Source: Mesostigma viride (Eukaryota > Streptophyta > Mesostigmatophyceae > Mesostigmatales > Mesostigmataceae). From it: 48,500 nucleotides of DNA. Every line of letters begins with the position of its first letter. Position 1 is the first letter of the stretch. The stretch is from NCBI GenBank assembly GCA_009746045.1, contig RPFO01000692.1, positions 64,001 through 112,500 on the forward strand. Direction: 5' to 3'. Below, in pieces: positions 34,651-46,091 of the stretch. A program made the position numbers and the translations under genes. Below the pieces are notes generated by a model that saw nothing but the letters and a program-made list of their open reading frames with translations, was not told the DNA's origin and did not search any database.

Positions 34651-36382
34651 ATGGATCCAGTGGGTGGTAACATGTCGCCTATACCTACCAACACTCCTAC
34701 TATGAGTAATAATAATAATAATACTAACAACCATAACAACAATCGTGGTAACCGACGGGACTCACTTGAAACGGTGCACCATCTCACTCCTCAAGGTAAT
34801 CTTCGTACCTCACCTCCTTCTCCTGTTGCTGGTGGTCGCCGTCGTCCCTCACTTACCCCTCCTACCTATGAACAACGTATGCATGTCAGATTTAGTGATG
34901 ACCCTTCCCTTACCCTGAACCAGGCCCCTGCCCCTCCTGCAACCTTGGCTCAACCCCCAGCAGGTCCTCACTAACTAACAATGTTGCTAGGCCTCCTTCC
35001 CACCCTGTGCCTTCCATGCCTGCTTTTAACACGGGTCGTGCCTCTGCCCCTGTCGGCCCTTCTGGGCGCCCTAGTGCAGTTCCCTTTTACCCACCTGCTT
35101 CCTGGTCCTACCCTGAGACGGCCTATGAGGCAGCCCAGGTCCCTACCCGTGTGGCTGATTTAGAAGTTAATAGTGATTTCAGCACCATGCCCCTAGATGA
35201 TAGAAATTATGATCATTTTGCCTACTCCTCTCTTCGTGAGCAATATACTGTCCCCTTTCTTATGGGCACCAGCCTGAAACGGTGGCCCCTTCTAGACCCC
35301 TACCCAAGACTTTTCCTCTTCCTTCCTTCTATCCCGCTTATGTAGCAGTGGAAGATAGTGGCCCTATGGGAAAAACTGACTCTTCTAATCCCCCTAAGCC
35401 CCCTGCTCTTCCCCTCTTTGCTAACCTTCCCAAGCTGGATGTCAAGTCTACCCCTCAACAGTTTTTCACCTTTATTATGTTGCTTACCCAGAACACAGAG
35501 TCGTGGCAGAATCATAATAGATGGCGTCTCTCTGATGCTGTATTAGTTCCTCACTATCTTACAACCTGCATTACTCCTGAGCTTGCTAACCTCATTCAGT
35601 GTGAGTCTTTGGCCTCTCATGCCTACCCTAACTCTGTAGCAGAATTGTTTAAGCGTTTAGAGAACCATTTAGTCCCTCCTGATTCAGATTGGCAGGATAG
35701 ATTAGCCTTTGGTACCTTGCAGCAGGGTACTAAATCATTTAAGGAGTATATGAAAGAGTTTGATGCTCAGATGGTACGAATTAGGGATTTGTCGGGTGCA
35801 GAAGTACGTGCTCGCTTCCTCCAAGGCCTCAGTAGACCCTTATTACGTGAAGTCAAGCGCCAGTTCTCTGCCTACCGTTTTACTGATCTGCCCCTCAAGC
35901 ATGTGCGCCAGCATCTCTTGCGTGTAGCAGATTTCTTCACCACCCCTTCTCTTCCTACCCGTTCCCGTATTAATAATATTATCCTTACCCCTGAGGAGGA
36001 GAACTCCTATGTAGAAGAATTAGATATCTGTGTTACTGACCTTTCAGCCCTTGATGTCTCTCATATCACATGCTATCATTGTAAGGAAGTAGGTCATCTT
36101 AAACGTGAGTGCCCCAAGTTCCTTTCGGGTGCTCCCCCTCATCCCGACGCTCGCCCTCCTCGTACCCCTCAGCGTGCTCCTATTCGTCCTACTTCAGGAC
36201 GCATTCCCTCAGCTACCCCTAGTAGGCTGAATGCTGTGCAGGCAGGACCCCCAGGGTTCCCCTATGATAATCAGGCTCCCGCACCCTCTTCGCTCCCTCG
36301 TGACCCTCCAGCAGTGGCTTTTTCGCCAGGGTCTTCTTCGGGGTTAGTTCCTATGGATTTGGGGGGGGAGGGGGAACAGTAG
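34651..36382 (+). pseudogene. Chromovirus gag (two frameshifts), CCHC zinc knuckle
   Basis: Three consecutive frames: 34651-34974 (Asn/Pro-rich N-terminus), about 34981-35290, and 35282-36382. The last holds the Ty3-type capsid region (WQDRLAFGTLQQGTKSF, EYMKEFDAQMVRI, FLQGLSRPLLREV) and one knuckle, CYHCKEVGHLKREC (about 36070-36111), then a Pro-rich tail and TAG 36380. Frameshifts near 34970 and 35282 break it. Between gag and the protease (36383-36574) the sequence is readable only in pieces. Confidence 0.8.
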
Positions 36383-36574
36383 GCCTGTCAGCCGGGGGTA
36401 ACCTGGACAGGTCCTTAGATAGTACCCCAGATAAAAATTTTTGCCTGCCTGTTTTTATAACCTCTGTAGGAGCTGAATCTTCCCTACCACTACGTGTGCG
36501 TCCTCTTATGTTCTTGAATGGTGGTTTAACCGTCCCCACACTGTTGTAGACCCTTTCTTGCATGCTGATGAACT

Positions 36575-39500
36575 TTGAATGTCTCTGTGTTGGTAGATAG
36601 CGGTGCGGCTAGCTCCTTTGTGAGCGAGGCCCTAGTTAGGCGTTTAGGACTAGTCCCTACCCCTCACACCAAACCTGTCACTGTTCATTATGCTGATGGT
36701 CGCACCAGTCATTCCCCGGGTACGGTGTCCCTTCCCCTGGTCATACAAGGACGTACTGTCAACCTGACGGCCACTATAGGCCCTATCACTACCGCTGATG
36801 TATTACTAGGATTAGATTGGCACCAGGATAATAAGATTACTATTAATTATGATACCATGGTCATTTGGTTTCCAGATAGCTCTTACTGGGTACCGGAACG
36901 TCATTATAGATTGGAAAATTTATCCTTGGTAGATATTACTCCTCCTACACCTGTTGATCCTCCTGTAAGACCTATACCTGAAGTATTAATGTCCAATGAT
37001 GAGTTGCGTTCTGAATTAAAGGAATATGGATATTTATTATGTATGTTCCTTCAGTTAGAAGTACAGGAGATACCTATCACTAATAATAGTGTGGATATAG
37101 ATATAAACACAGTGGATACAATAGGAGTGGGATTTACTGAAAATGAAATAGTAAGATACATGGCTGTGATAGATTCCTCAAAAGTTTTTGAAGAAAAGAC
37201 TCCTTCTTATCCTCCTCCTCGTTCTGTTTTACACCGTGTAGTTATCAAGGACGGTGCAGTTCCTACGCACTCTCCGATGTATAGAATGGGCCCTACCGAG
37301 TTAAAGGAACTAAAACAGATTTTAGTGTCACTATTAGAAGCAGGATTGATAGAGCCTAGTAACTCTCCCTACTCAGCTGGTGTCCTGTTAGTTCCTAAGC
37401 CAAATGGCAAGTTTCGCCTAGTTACTGATTATAGGAAGTTGAATGATATTACTGTGAAGTCTAAATACCCTCTACCTCGTATTGATGATATATTTAATAA
37501 GGTTAAAGGTTCCACTTGTTTCACAGTACTGGATTGTGCGGATGGTTTTTGGCAGTTGCGGATAGCTCCTGAGGATTGCCATAAAACCGCCTTTGCTACC
37601 CCTTTTGGTCATTACCAGTTTAGAGTAGCGGCTATGGGACTCTGTAACTCGCCTGCCTCTTTTCAAATGTTAATGAATGAAGTGCTTAGACCTGTTATGG
37701 GAAATTCTCACCTTCCTCAGGTGTCCTCTGATTTAAAGGATCCTTCCTTCTCCTCTGTTTCTTTATCTGAGCATGACCGTTCTTGTGCTCAAGCTTACTT
37801 AGATGATATTCTTATTTACTCTCCTGATTTTGAAACGCACCTACGTGATTTAAAGAAAGTATTAGAAATAATGGCTGAAAATTCTTTGTGGGCGCGCCGT
37901 GCTAAAGTTCGTTCGGGTAGGAGTGTCCCATTTTTAGGGCACGTTCTGTCAGATGCCGGGGTCGCTACCGACCCGGATAAAACTAAGTCAATTCAGGAAT
38001 GGCCTACCCTACCGACGTTAAAGGTGTACGTAGTTTTCTAGGAATTGCTTCTTACTATAGGCGTTTTATCCCGCGTTTCGCAACTATAGCAGCCCCTATT
38101 AATCATTTATTAAAGAAGGATATCCCCTTTGTTTGGAGTAGTGAATGTCAGTCGGCTTTTCAGTGCCTAAAATCCCTACTCCTTTCCCCTCCTGTACTCA
38201 TCCTACCGGATACTACTAAACCCTTTGTTGTGGCTACAGATGCTAGTAAGGTAGCTATAGGTGGCGTCCTTCTCCAGGATCAGGGTCAGGGCTTACAGCC
38301 AATTGAGTATATCTCTAGGACAATGCTCCCTGCGGAGCGTAACTATCCCGTACACCAGCAGGAACTCTTAGCGGTGGTGTATTGTTGCCACGCGTGGCAG
38401 CACTTTCTTAAAGGTGCTCAATTTGATGTCTGCCTGAATGAACCCTGTGAGCTAGATCCTTATAGATTAGTTATCCAAACGGATCACCGTCCCCTTACCC
38501 ATCTTCTCTCCCAACCCAACCTTACCCCTCGGCAAGCGCGCTGGATGGAATTTTTAGCACAGTTTTCCCCTTTTAAACTTCAGTATGTCAAGGGTGTAGA
38601 TAACATAGTACCAGATGCACTCTCTCGTCGTGCAGACTATTCCTTTTTCGAGGACCTTGATGTTCTCAATACTACTCTAGTTCCTACTACTATGGGTGTA
38701 ACCCCTTATGGTGAACTACCTGATGATGAATCCTATGCCTACCTCTTTCATACAGCTGTTCGCATGCCTGATCTCCTTTCTCACGTAGGACTCTCTCTCC
38801 CGTGTGAGGCCCTTCCCGTGGCCTCGGTGGGGGGGAGGGGAAAAATAAAATTTCTATACCGCTTAGCCATATAGCGACTAGGTCAGGAAAGTCTTATGAA
38901 AACGTAGTCCCTCTAGGACCTCCCCTTCTCTTTGGCAAGGCGGTAGGAGATCTCTTTAAACCTGTTCTGGATACCTCTGTAGCGATGCCTACCTCTGATC
39001 TTGAACGCCTTATTAGTAGATTTACGGCCACTGAGCCGGAAGCATTAGCTGCCATTGCTGCACATCCCCAACAATTAGGCAAGCACCCTTGTAAATTTGT
39101 AGGTGGGTTTTTATATGTGCAGATAGCAGATTCTCCCCCTCAATGGCGCCTGTATGTCCCTCCTATCTGTCGCTCCTCCTTGCTCTTTGAGTTGCATGAC
39201 TTAGCTGCTCATCAGGGTGGTAAACGGGTACGGGACCTAGTAGCCCGCTCTTATTACTGGCCTTCCCTTTATAAGGATGTAGATGAGTATGTTAGAACTT
39301 GTCAATCTTGCCAGGAGATGAAACCCAATAACGTAGGACAGATAGCAGAACCTAGGACCTTGCCTGACCCCATCATGCCGTGGGATTCTATCATGATGGA
39401 TTTTGTAGGACCTTTTAGAAAGAATGATAGGGGCAATGCCCAATCCTTGTGTTCATAGATCGTTTTACTCGTATGTGCCATCTCGTGCCGTGTCCTTTAG

Positions 39501-40506
39501 AACTCACAGCACGTGATTGCGCACGCCTATACCTCAATAATGTATACAGATATCATGGTTTGAGTAGGCAGTTTATTAGTGATAAGGATAAGTTATTTAC
39601 CTCAGATTTTTGGCAGCAGTTTTTCGCTGCCATCGGTACCAAGGTTACCTACGGTACTGCCTACCACTCCTCCTCCTCTCATTTAGTAGAGCGTCTTAAT
39701 AGGGTAGTGGAAGAAGCGCTTAGGCACTATGTTAATGGCTCGGGAAGTGATTGGGAGGATTATTTATGTTTGGTAGAGTTCTCCCTCAACAATTGCCCCA
39801 GCTGCGCATGGATATACGCCCTTCTTCCTAGATACTGGTAGACAGCCTCTTACCCCTACCTCTCTCTTAGCTAGTCCTCTACGGGACAAGGATGATGTGT
39901 CCCGAGATACTGTAGAAGGTGTACAGTCCTTACTAGATAGAATGAAAACTGCTCATGACCACGCGATCTCAGGGTACCAAAAAGCTCAGTCTAAGTACCT
40001 TGCTAGGTTGCGTGCCTCCTTAGATAGAAGAGCACCTGAGATAGAAATAGGAGATCTAGTATTAGTAGAAGGCCCCCGTGTTGGCCGTTTTGCTCATAAG
40101 TTTGAAGCAGAACTTAAGGTCAAACTTAGGCCCGCCTTCTTAGGACCCTTCCATGTTTGTCTAGAGTAGGAAATTTCTATATAAAGTCGATATCCCTACC
40201 TCTTGGCAGACACATTCAAACACCTTCCATAGGAGCCAGCTGAAACTGTACCACCCTAGTACGTTCGCTGGTAGAGAGCTAGCGCCTGCCCCTTTAGAGC
40301 ATAACCCTGACACTGGGGAAGTAGAAGACGAAGTAGAAAGCATCGTGGCCCATAGAGATATCAAAAAGGGCCGCGGTACCCAGCGTCAGTATAAAGTGAA
40401 GTGGATGTATGCTCGTAGTGAAGTAGATAAGGTCTGGTATACGGAGAGTGAGCTAGATGGGTGTAGTCGCCTGCTGCAGGAATATAAAACCCTGCACAAG
40501 CTCTAG
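36575..40506 (+). pseudogene. Chromovirus pol: protease, reverse transcriptase, RNase H, integrase, chromodomain (frameshifted)
   Basis: 36575-38041 has the protease (VLVDSGAASSFVS) and reverse transcriptase (KFRLVTDYRKLN, FTVLDCADGFWQL, AYLDDILIYS), with about 30 extra residues before YLDD. 38000-38874 has RNase H (VVATDASKVAIGGVL, QTDHRPLTHLL, PDALSRR). 38985-39458 has the integrase HHCC zinc region (LHDLAAHQGG, CQSCQ) and the first core Asp (DFVGPF). 39449-39841 holds ISDKDKLF and SHLVERLNR. 39897-40169 holds the LGPFHV module. About 40170-40506 holds a chromodomain (VESIVAHRD, RQYKVKWMY, KVWYTESEL). Chromodomains steer chromovirus integration to chromatin marks. At least five frame changes break the copy. 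Confidence 0.88.
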
Positions 40507-40582
40507 TTGTAGGCCTTCTCCTCTCTTATGTTATGTCTGCTGTCGACGGGTGGTTGGTTGTCCCCTCCCCTCCGCAGCCGTC

Positions 40583-42906
40583 ATGTCAGAGCCTACCCCT
40601 CCGGCTGAGAGCCCGCTGCCGTCCCTGCCCCTACCGGACCCTGAGCTGTACTTCGAGGCCCTTCCGGGCCGTTGGGTGTCACGGTCCAGTTTCCGGGTGG
40701 CGTCGTGCAGCCGGCCCTCCAGGCCCAGCATGCGGGTTTAGTCAGGGCGGCTCTCTTCGGGGTCACGTGGTACGGTCCCTCCCCTGCTGAACCGCACCAG
40801 CTTGTTTTGCACGGGTTCGACGATGCCGGGCACTGTTTGTTAGAATGTGGCTCCAGCTGTCCAGCCTTGGGACAGATAGCTGCGGTTCTCCAGTGCCCCA
40901 GGGTGTTTTCCTACCTTTCTACCCCTGTGGGCCGCTCCTGCCTACGGGATGTGTTCCCCTGGCTTCCGGCCGAGGGTGATGCGGAAATAGATGAGAACCC
41001 CTGCGACCTTCTACGGGCAGTAGAGTTCATGGAGATAGCAGACCAGACAGCGGGCGTAGGATTGGGCGACCCTACTCCTACGGACGCGCCGGTAGAGGCA
41101 CAGTATTCTCCTGAGTATTCGGCCTCCCCTGCGGCGTCCTCCTCTTCAGTGTCGGCGCCTTCCCCTGTCCCGTCTTCACCGAGGTCGGTCCTGTGCGCAT
41201 CGGTGGAGCCTACCCCTTTGGGCTCTGGTCGTGAGCCTGATCCTCTTTCGGCGACAGTTTCTGCGATGCAGGCGCAGATCCAGTCCCTGACGGCGGCCTT
41301 CGGGGCCTTCATGGCGGCCCAGGCGCACGCTCCAGCCACGCCAGGTGGGGTGTCTGCCGCAGCTGTGCCCCCTTCCCCTTCGGTCGCCTCGACGTCTACG
41401 GGTCCGTCTGTGCCGCGCGAGCCCTCGGCGGCTGCGGCTCCCTCTGTTGCTGCGGCTCCTACGCCTTCGGCTACCTCTGCGCCTGCTACTGACGTACCTG
41501 CGCCTCGGCGCGAGTCCACCGTCCCAGCGGCCGCGCCCGTCGCCGCCGCGTCCGAGCCGCCCACCACGTCAGCGCCGCCCTCGCGGGGTTTCTTCAGCGA
41601 CCCGGGCGGTCTTCCCAGGCTTTGGGAGGGCGGTCCTCCGCAGAGGATCCCGGTGCCTGACTGGAGCTTGGACGGTAACCAGTCGTATGCCGGATTGCCT
41701 GTCCCCACGGGCCCTATTTTCAACATGTGGCCTGGTGGTGCTCCGCCCCCAGAGACCGGCGCGCCAGTTGCGGAGGCGGGTCCGTCGCGACCCCCTGCGG
41801 CATCGGGTCCGACGCGGCCCCCTGTTGTACCGGCGCCGTCTGCGTCTGTGCCGGTTCCTACCCCTTCGTCGGCCCCTGTCCCTTCGGCCCCGCGGTCTTT
41901 GGCTGCGGTTGTTCGGTCCAGTGGCTCTGACCCGCGCGCCACCCGCGCTGCCGATTCCCTTCGGGAGTTGTCAGAGGGCGATCGGGATCGGGCCCCTTCT
42001 GTGGTGCATGCGACTCCGGAGTCGCGCGACACGCCTGTCTTTGGGTATGGTATGTCTGCGCTCGCCTGCCGCCAGTGTGACCTGCCGCGCGCCTCCGCCG
42101 AGCTTGCCATTTCGCCCATGTCCTACGGGTTCTCCCAGGTGTGTCGGGCGCCGCGGGACCGTGGCCTACCAGTTGAGACTGATCGGCCTCCTTTCGACAT
42201 GGTTATTTTAGCTGATCCGGTGTTCCAGGGTGAGATCCTGGTTCGGCGCGTCCTGTATCGCTGGGCTAGGCGCCACAATGACTTGGACACCTACGGCGGG
42301 TTCCAGTGGGCTTACCCTCCGCCTCTGGGCATTATGGCCTCAGATGCCCTTACGGTAGAGTTTCCTGCGGTGCCGGGTGCCACGTACAGCACGGTCCTTC
42401 AGCCCATCCTAGAGTGGGATGCCCGTCGTCCAGCGCCCATCCCGGGCCAGGGTTTGGACTCTCGGGGTCATCCTCCTCCCCGGGCTAGCGACTACCTCGA
42501 GACGTTCGGGTCGCGACAGTGTGCCCGTCGGTGGCGCTCCCGTGAGATTCGGCATATCCGGTTGTGGCCGTCCAACGTGGAGCCCCTGGTAGATCTGTTT
42601 TTCCCGACGGGTATGCGCCCTCGGATCCGGTACCATCGCCTGCTCCTGCGGGCTCTCTGCCTGATCGCGGTAGAGCCTTTCCTACGCCTCTTTGCCTGTG
42701 GTTTCCTGGACTGGGCCCGGGGCCAGGTCGTTCTTACGCAGCATAGGTATTACTGGGCCTTCCTGGGTCTTTTTCCTGACGGCGTGTGGGCCGATGTTTT
42801 CCTCACTGTAGATAGGCACGACAATGCTGAGGATGTGTCTCACTACCAGGCGTACCTGGATGTCCTGCTGGCCTCCCGTGGTACCTACCAGACGGATGGC
42901 CATTAG
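40583..42906 (+). CDS. Chromovirus accessory ORF between pol and 3' LTR, unknown function (about 775 aa, one frameshift)
   Basis: ATG 40583 (MSEPTPPAESPLPSLP) opens one frame. Near 40670 the reading moves to the frame that stays open to TAG 42904-42906. A short N-terminal segment has FDDAGHCLLECGSSC and a Cys/Pro pattern. The middle is long and Ala/Pro/Ser-rich with a short helical stretch (SAMQAQIQSLTAAFGAFMAAQ, near 41265). The C-terminal region of about 250 residues looks folded (RRVLYRWARRHNDL, REIRHIRLWPSN, YYWAFLGLFPDGVW). No signal peptide and no clear transmembrane segment argue against a classical envelope protein. Base composition is strikingly GC-rich compared with the AT-rich pol beside it. 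I do not recognise the family; a second Gag-like or captured host gene is possible. Confidence 0.7.
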
Positions 42907-43275
42907 ATAGAGGGCCTTAGGCCCGACCTGAGGGTGTTGTCCCTCCGGTATATAGAGTCGCCCTCACGTTCTGGCCAGTTGACTGGTCGTTCTTGGTCCT
43001 TGGTACTGATTTGTTTACTCTGTGTGTCCTGCCCAGTGCCGTTCCCCCCGGCAAGGACTTTGTTCCAGGCAGTTAGGGGAACCTACCACCAGGCTTGGTG
43101 CTGGCTAACCCTACACCTCCCGGCGTGGTGGTGGAGACCGAGTTAATACGTTGGTGCCTTGTATCTTGGATGGTCTGCCGATTGTGTTGGTGTGTGCTGG
43201 GTGCATTAGGTTTCCTACCCCTTGTTTTCCTCCCTGTGCGTAGGGAGAGGGCTCCCTACCTTTGTGGGGGGGAGG
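42907..43275 (+). other. Chromovirus 3' untranslated segment with purine tract
   Basis: No coding features seen. The purine tract GGGGGGGAGG (43266-43275) lies directly before the 3' LTR, where plus-strand synthesis is primed. Confidence 0.75.
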
Positions 43276-43845
43276 TGTTACGTCGCGTAACAATTCGTTG
43301 TAGTTACGGACGTAAATTAGGTCTTTTGCCTCGGTTGTCCCTAGGTTTACGTGTAGCTCCTACCGGGACACTATTGTCCTCGTAACAGTACTGTGGTACA
43401 TTGGGTGCCTTTGGGCGCCGCGCCGCGTACTTTACTAGTGGTCCTGATCCTTTGGTAGAATGTAGTGGACCAGCGTGCATCTGTAGATGTAGTGGACCAG
43501 CGTGCATCTGTAGGCGAGGGCCATGTCGGCCCGAGCGTGTTGGACCGTTGGTGACCATTTATGCACGTTCTACCCCTCGTGTGTGCACTCGGCGTGTGTT
43601 AAATGAATTAACACATTTAGGCTTGGGTCACGGCAGTGTAGTTGTGTTTCCTTCCTCTATTCCTGGAGTAAACGGGTTGTGTAAATGGCTTATGGCGTAT
43701 TATAGTAACACTTACGTTAATGCATTGAGATCTGGATCGTCTCGTTCGTCTTTCGCTAGGGGTTTAGCTAGAGGTGGCTTGACTAGTTTAGGTAGCATCA
43801 GGCCAGGTAGAGGTAGAGGTAGTGGTAGATACCCGAGGCGTAACA
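43276..43845 (+). repeat. Chromovirus 3' LTR
   Basis: 570 bp, nearly identical to 33023-33593 (one 1-bp indel and about two substitutions by eye). Followed by the GTAGC target duplication. Confidence 0.93.
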
Positions 43846-44779
43846 GTAGCCATGCAGATGTCACAATGGCAGATGACGTCCTTGGAATCCTCTCCACCAG
43901 CAGCACAGTCTTGATCTCTTGGATGGCTCTCTCCACCACCCCTTGCTGGCCGTGGCTCTCCCTGGGTGTAATCAGCAACTCTGGAAACTCTGGCAGGTTC
44001 TCACAGCACTCAAACTGAATGTCACACTGCAACAACTCCAACCCAGGGTACCTGCTCCTTGTCAACTTCAGAGCAGCAATTAATGTAGGCTTCTCCATGT
44101 CAGGCAGGATCTCTAGGGTCTTGTACTTGGTATATCTGTCCACTGCCACCAGCAGCTTCAAACCCCTGATTCTCTGAATATCTACCTGCACATGGCCTGG
44201 CTGCAAAATAGGAGTCCTGGCATGAGACTGCTTGGGCTTTCTAGCAACTAGCCTGCACTTGCAAGCTTGAGCAACCTGTTGGCAGATGGAGTACAACTCA
44301 CTTCCTCCCAGCCGTCTAGCAACTTGCAAAGACTGAGCTGCATGGCCAAACATGGTATGCAACCTTGAGGCAATGTCATACAAGAGAGAAAATCTTTTAT
44401 TGTCATTATTAGCACTCAAGGTATGTACAGATCCCTTATGTACAGGAGGCACCAGGGTCGTGCCTGTCAGACTGTCTCCAGCCCTATCCTCATCCTGACC
44501 ATCCTGTGCCAGTCCGGCACGGTCAGAATGCTTCTGAGATCCACCTGGGTCCACATCACCAGGTCCTACCTCAGGCTCAGCACCGCCATGGCGGGCACGT
44601 TGGCGAGTAACCACTGCAGCTACAGCTGGCATACTCTCTGTGGTAACCAAGCTTGCCCCATCGTGTCCAATAGGCTCTGTCACTAGAGCATGGGGCTGCC
44701 CCTCACTGCCGTCACTAGCAGCTACATTACACACCCCTGGGGGCACCCTCCAGGGTTCAGGGATGTGTGCAGGCTCAAG
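43846..44779 (-). pseudogene. C2 pol, N-terminal part (linker and integrase core)
   Basis: Follows the gag UGA in frame, as in C1. It contains LHTMFGHA, VQVDIQ, LQCDIQ and HGQQGVVER, and stops at the chromovirus junction after VTSAWL. The remainder lies on the other side of the chromovirus, at 33022 and below. Confidence 0.9.
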
Positions 44780-45989
44780 TCAATGATCAGCAGCTTTGCC
44801 CTTGCCCTTATCCTGGGATGGACCAGCCTTCTCCTTGCTGCCACCCTGAGCTGGCTTGCTCTGACCTTCCTGCCTCAGGTACGAGGGACACTCATTCCTG
44901 AAGTGACCCTTCCCCTGGCAGAAATAACATTCCACCTGACTGATGTCCCGTGAGGTCCCACTGCTGGGCCCAGCCTTGGGAGGACCACCCACCCTCTTGA
45001 AGTCAAACTGGGACTGTGGATGCCCCGACTTCGGCGGTGTCCCCCGTCCAGCCCTTCTGTCACGCCCCCTCCTGGACCTTCCTCGACCCCTTTGAAGAGG
45101 TCTCAGGCCCTCTCGAGGACGCTGGGCCCCCGTGGCCCGATCCCCTCATGGACTTAACCGCAGGTTCAGCGGCCTCCTCGTCCCCTTGACGAGGGCGCTT
45201 ACCACCTACGTACTTGCCGCTGAAACACTCATACAACTGGTCCGTCATGGCTGCCCAGCCATGGACCTGTCGCATGTGGATGGTCACATTATCCATGGTG
45301 ACCGGACTCCGGCAGCTGGAGTCCAGCTGCAGCGACTTGAGAAAGTCGCCCATGGCCATCCGATCTGCAACGAAGAATCCCTTGGCCATGGCGTCCTCCC
45401 TCAGCTTGACGAAGTCTTCAAAGGCGTGGACCACTAGCTGCCCCTTGATGGGCTTGTAGTCCAGGTATTCTTGCTTCAGGTGGGACCCATCTATGGTCCT
45501 CTTGTCACTCAGGAACACCCTGAGTCGCGTCATAAACGCCGCCCAGGTGTCTCCCGCCGTGTGTCGACGCTCCCGAACAAACTTGAACAGCCGCCTCGCC
45601 GACTGCCTTATGTAGGCACTAGACGCCAGGATGCGAAGCTTGTCACCGGTGTAGATGTCCGTGTACAAGTTCATGTCCTCTAACATCCTCTCAGCGTCCC
45701 GGGGCTGCCAATTGTCCTTGATGGACTGAAACTGGCCTAGCACCGCGTACCCCTCAGCCACGGTCGGTCGCTTAGGTGCCGCTTGATCTGCGGCTGGCGC
45801 GTTCTGACCGCCCTGAGATCCTTCTTGGCTCTGATCATCTGGCAGCGCAGCCTGGTCTCCCAGCGCCTGGCCGTCACCGCGTCCATCGCGTCCACCGCGT
45901 CCATCGCGTCCATCGCGTCCATCCATCCCAGCGCCGCGCCGCGCAAAGCCTATAAGGCGCGCTTGTTGGTCAATAGCTCCCTCACTCAT
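44780..45989 (-). pseudogene. C2 gag (frameshifted by one base)
   Basis: ATG 45989 reads MSEGAIDQQ and the capsid region as in C1. An extra T in CCCTTTG near 45090 shifts the frame to a stop at 45060, while the zinc knuckle part (44992-44780) is in the original frame. An in-frame 15-bp insertion near 45307-45321 adds SSCRS after LQLD. The stop is UGA (44782-44780), as in C1. Confidence 0.88.
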
Positions 45990-46091
45990 GATGGCCTCTG
46001 TTCAGATCTGCTACAGCCAGCCAAGTGGCCAAGCAGCAATTAAAGCAATATAAGCTGCTGAACAAGAAAGGAAAATGCCAAGTGTTACCAC

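Larger units (their letters stand above)
33023..43845 (+). mobile_element. Ty3/gypsy chromovirus with extra ORFs, 10.8 kb
   Basis: LTRs 33023-33593 and 43276-43845 begin TGTTAC and end GTAACA. The target duplication GTAGC is at 33018-33022 and 43846-43850. Internal order: viroplasmin-like ORF, gag, protease, reverse transcriptase, RNase H, integrase, chromodomain, then a long GC-rich accessory ORF. The LTRs differ at about three positions by eye, yet gag and pol carry at least seven frameshifts. Confidence 0.93.

Noticed and set aside
40911-42119. 402-codon minus-strand open frame opposite the accessory ORF
   Set aside because: A shadow frame of GC-rich, Ala/Pro-coding sequence; the plus-strand frame is longer and is placed like an element gene.
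40583-42906. Accessory ORF as a retroviral-type envelope
   Set aside because: No signal peptide, no clear transmembrane anchor and no Cys-rich ectodomain; kept as unknown function.
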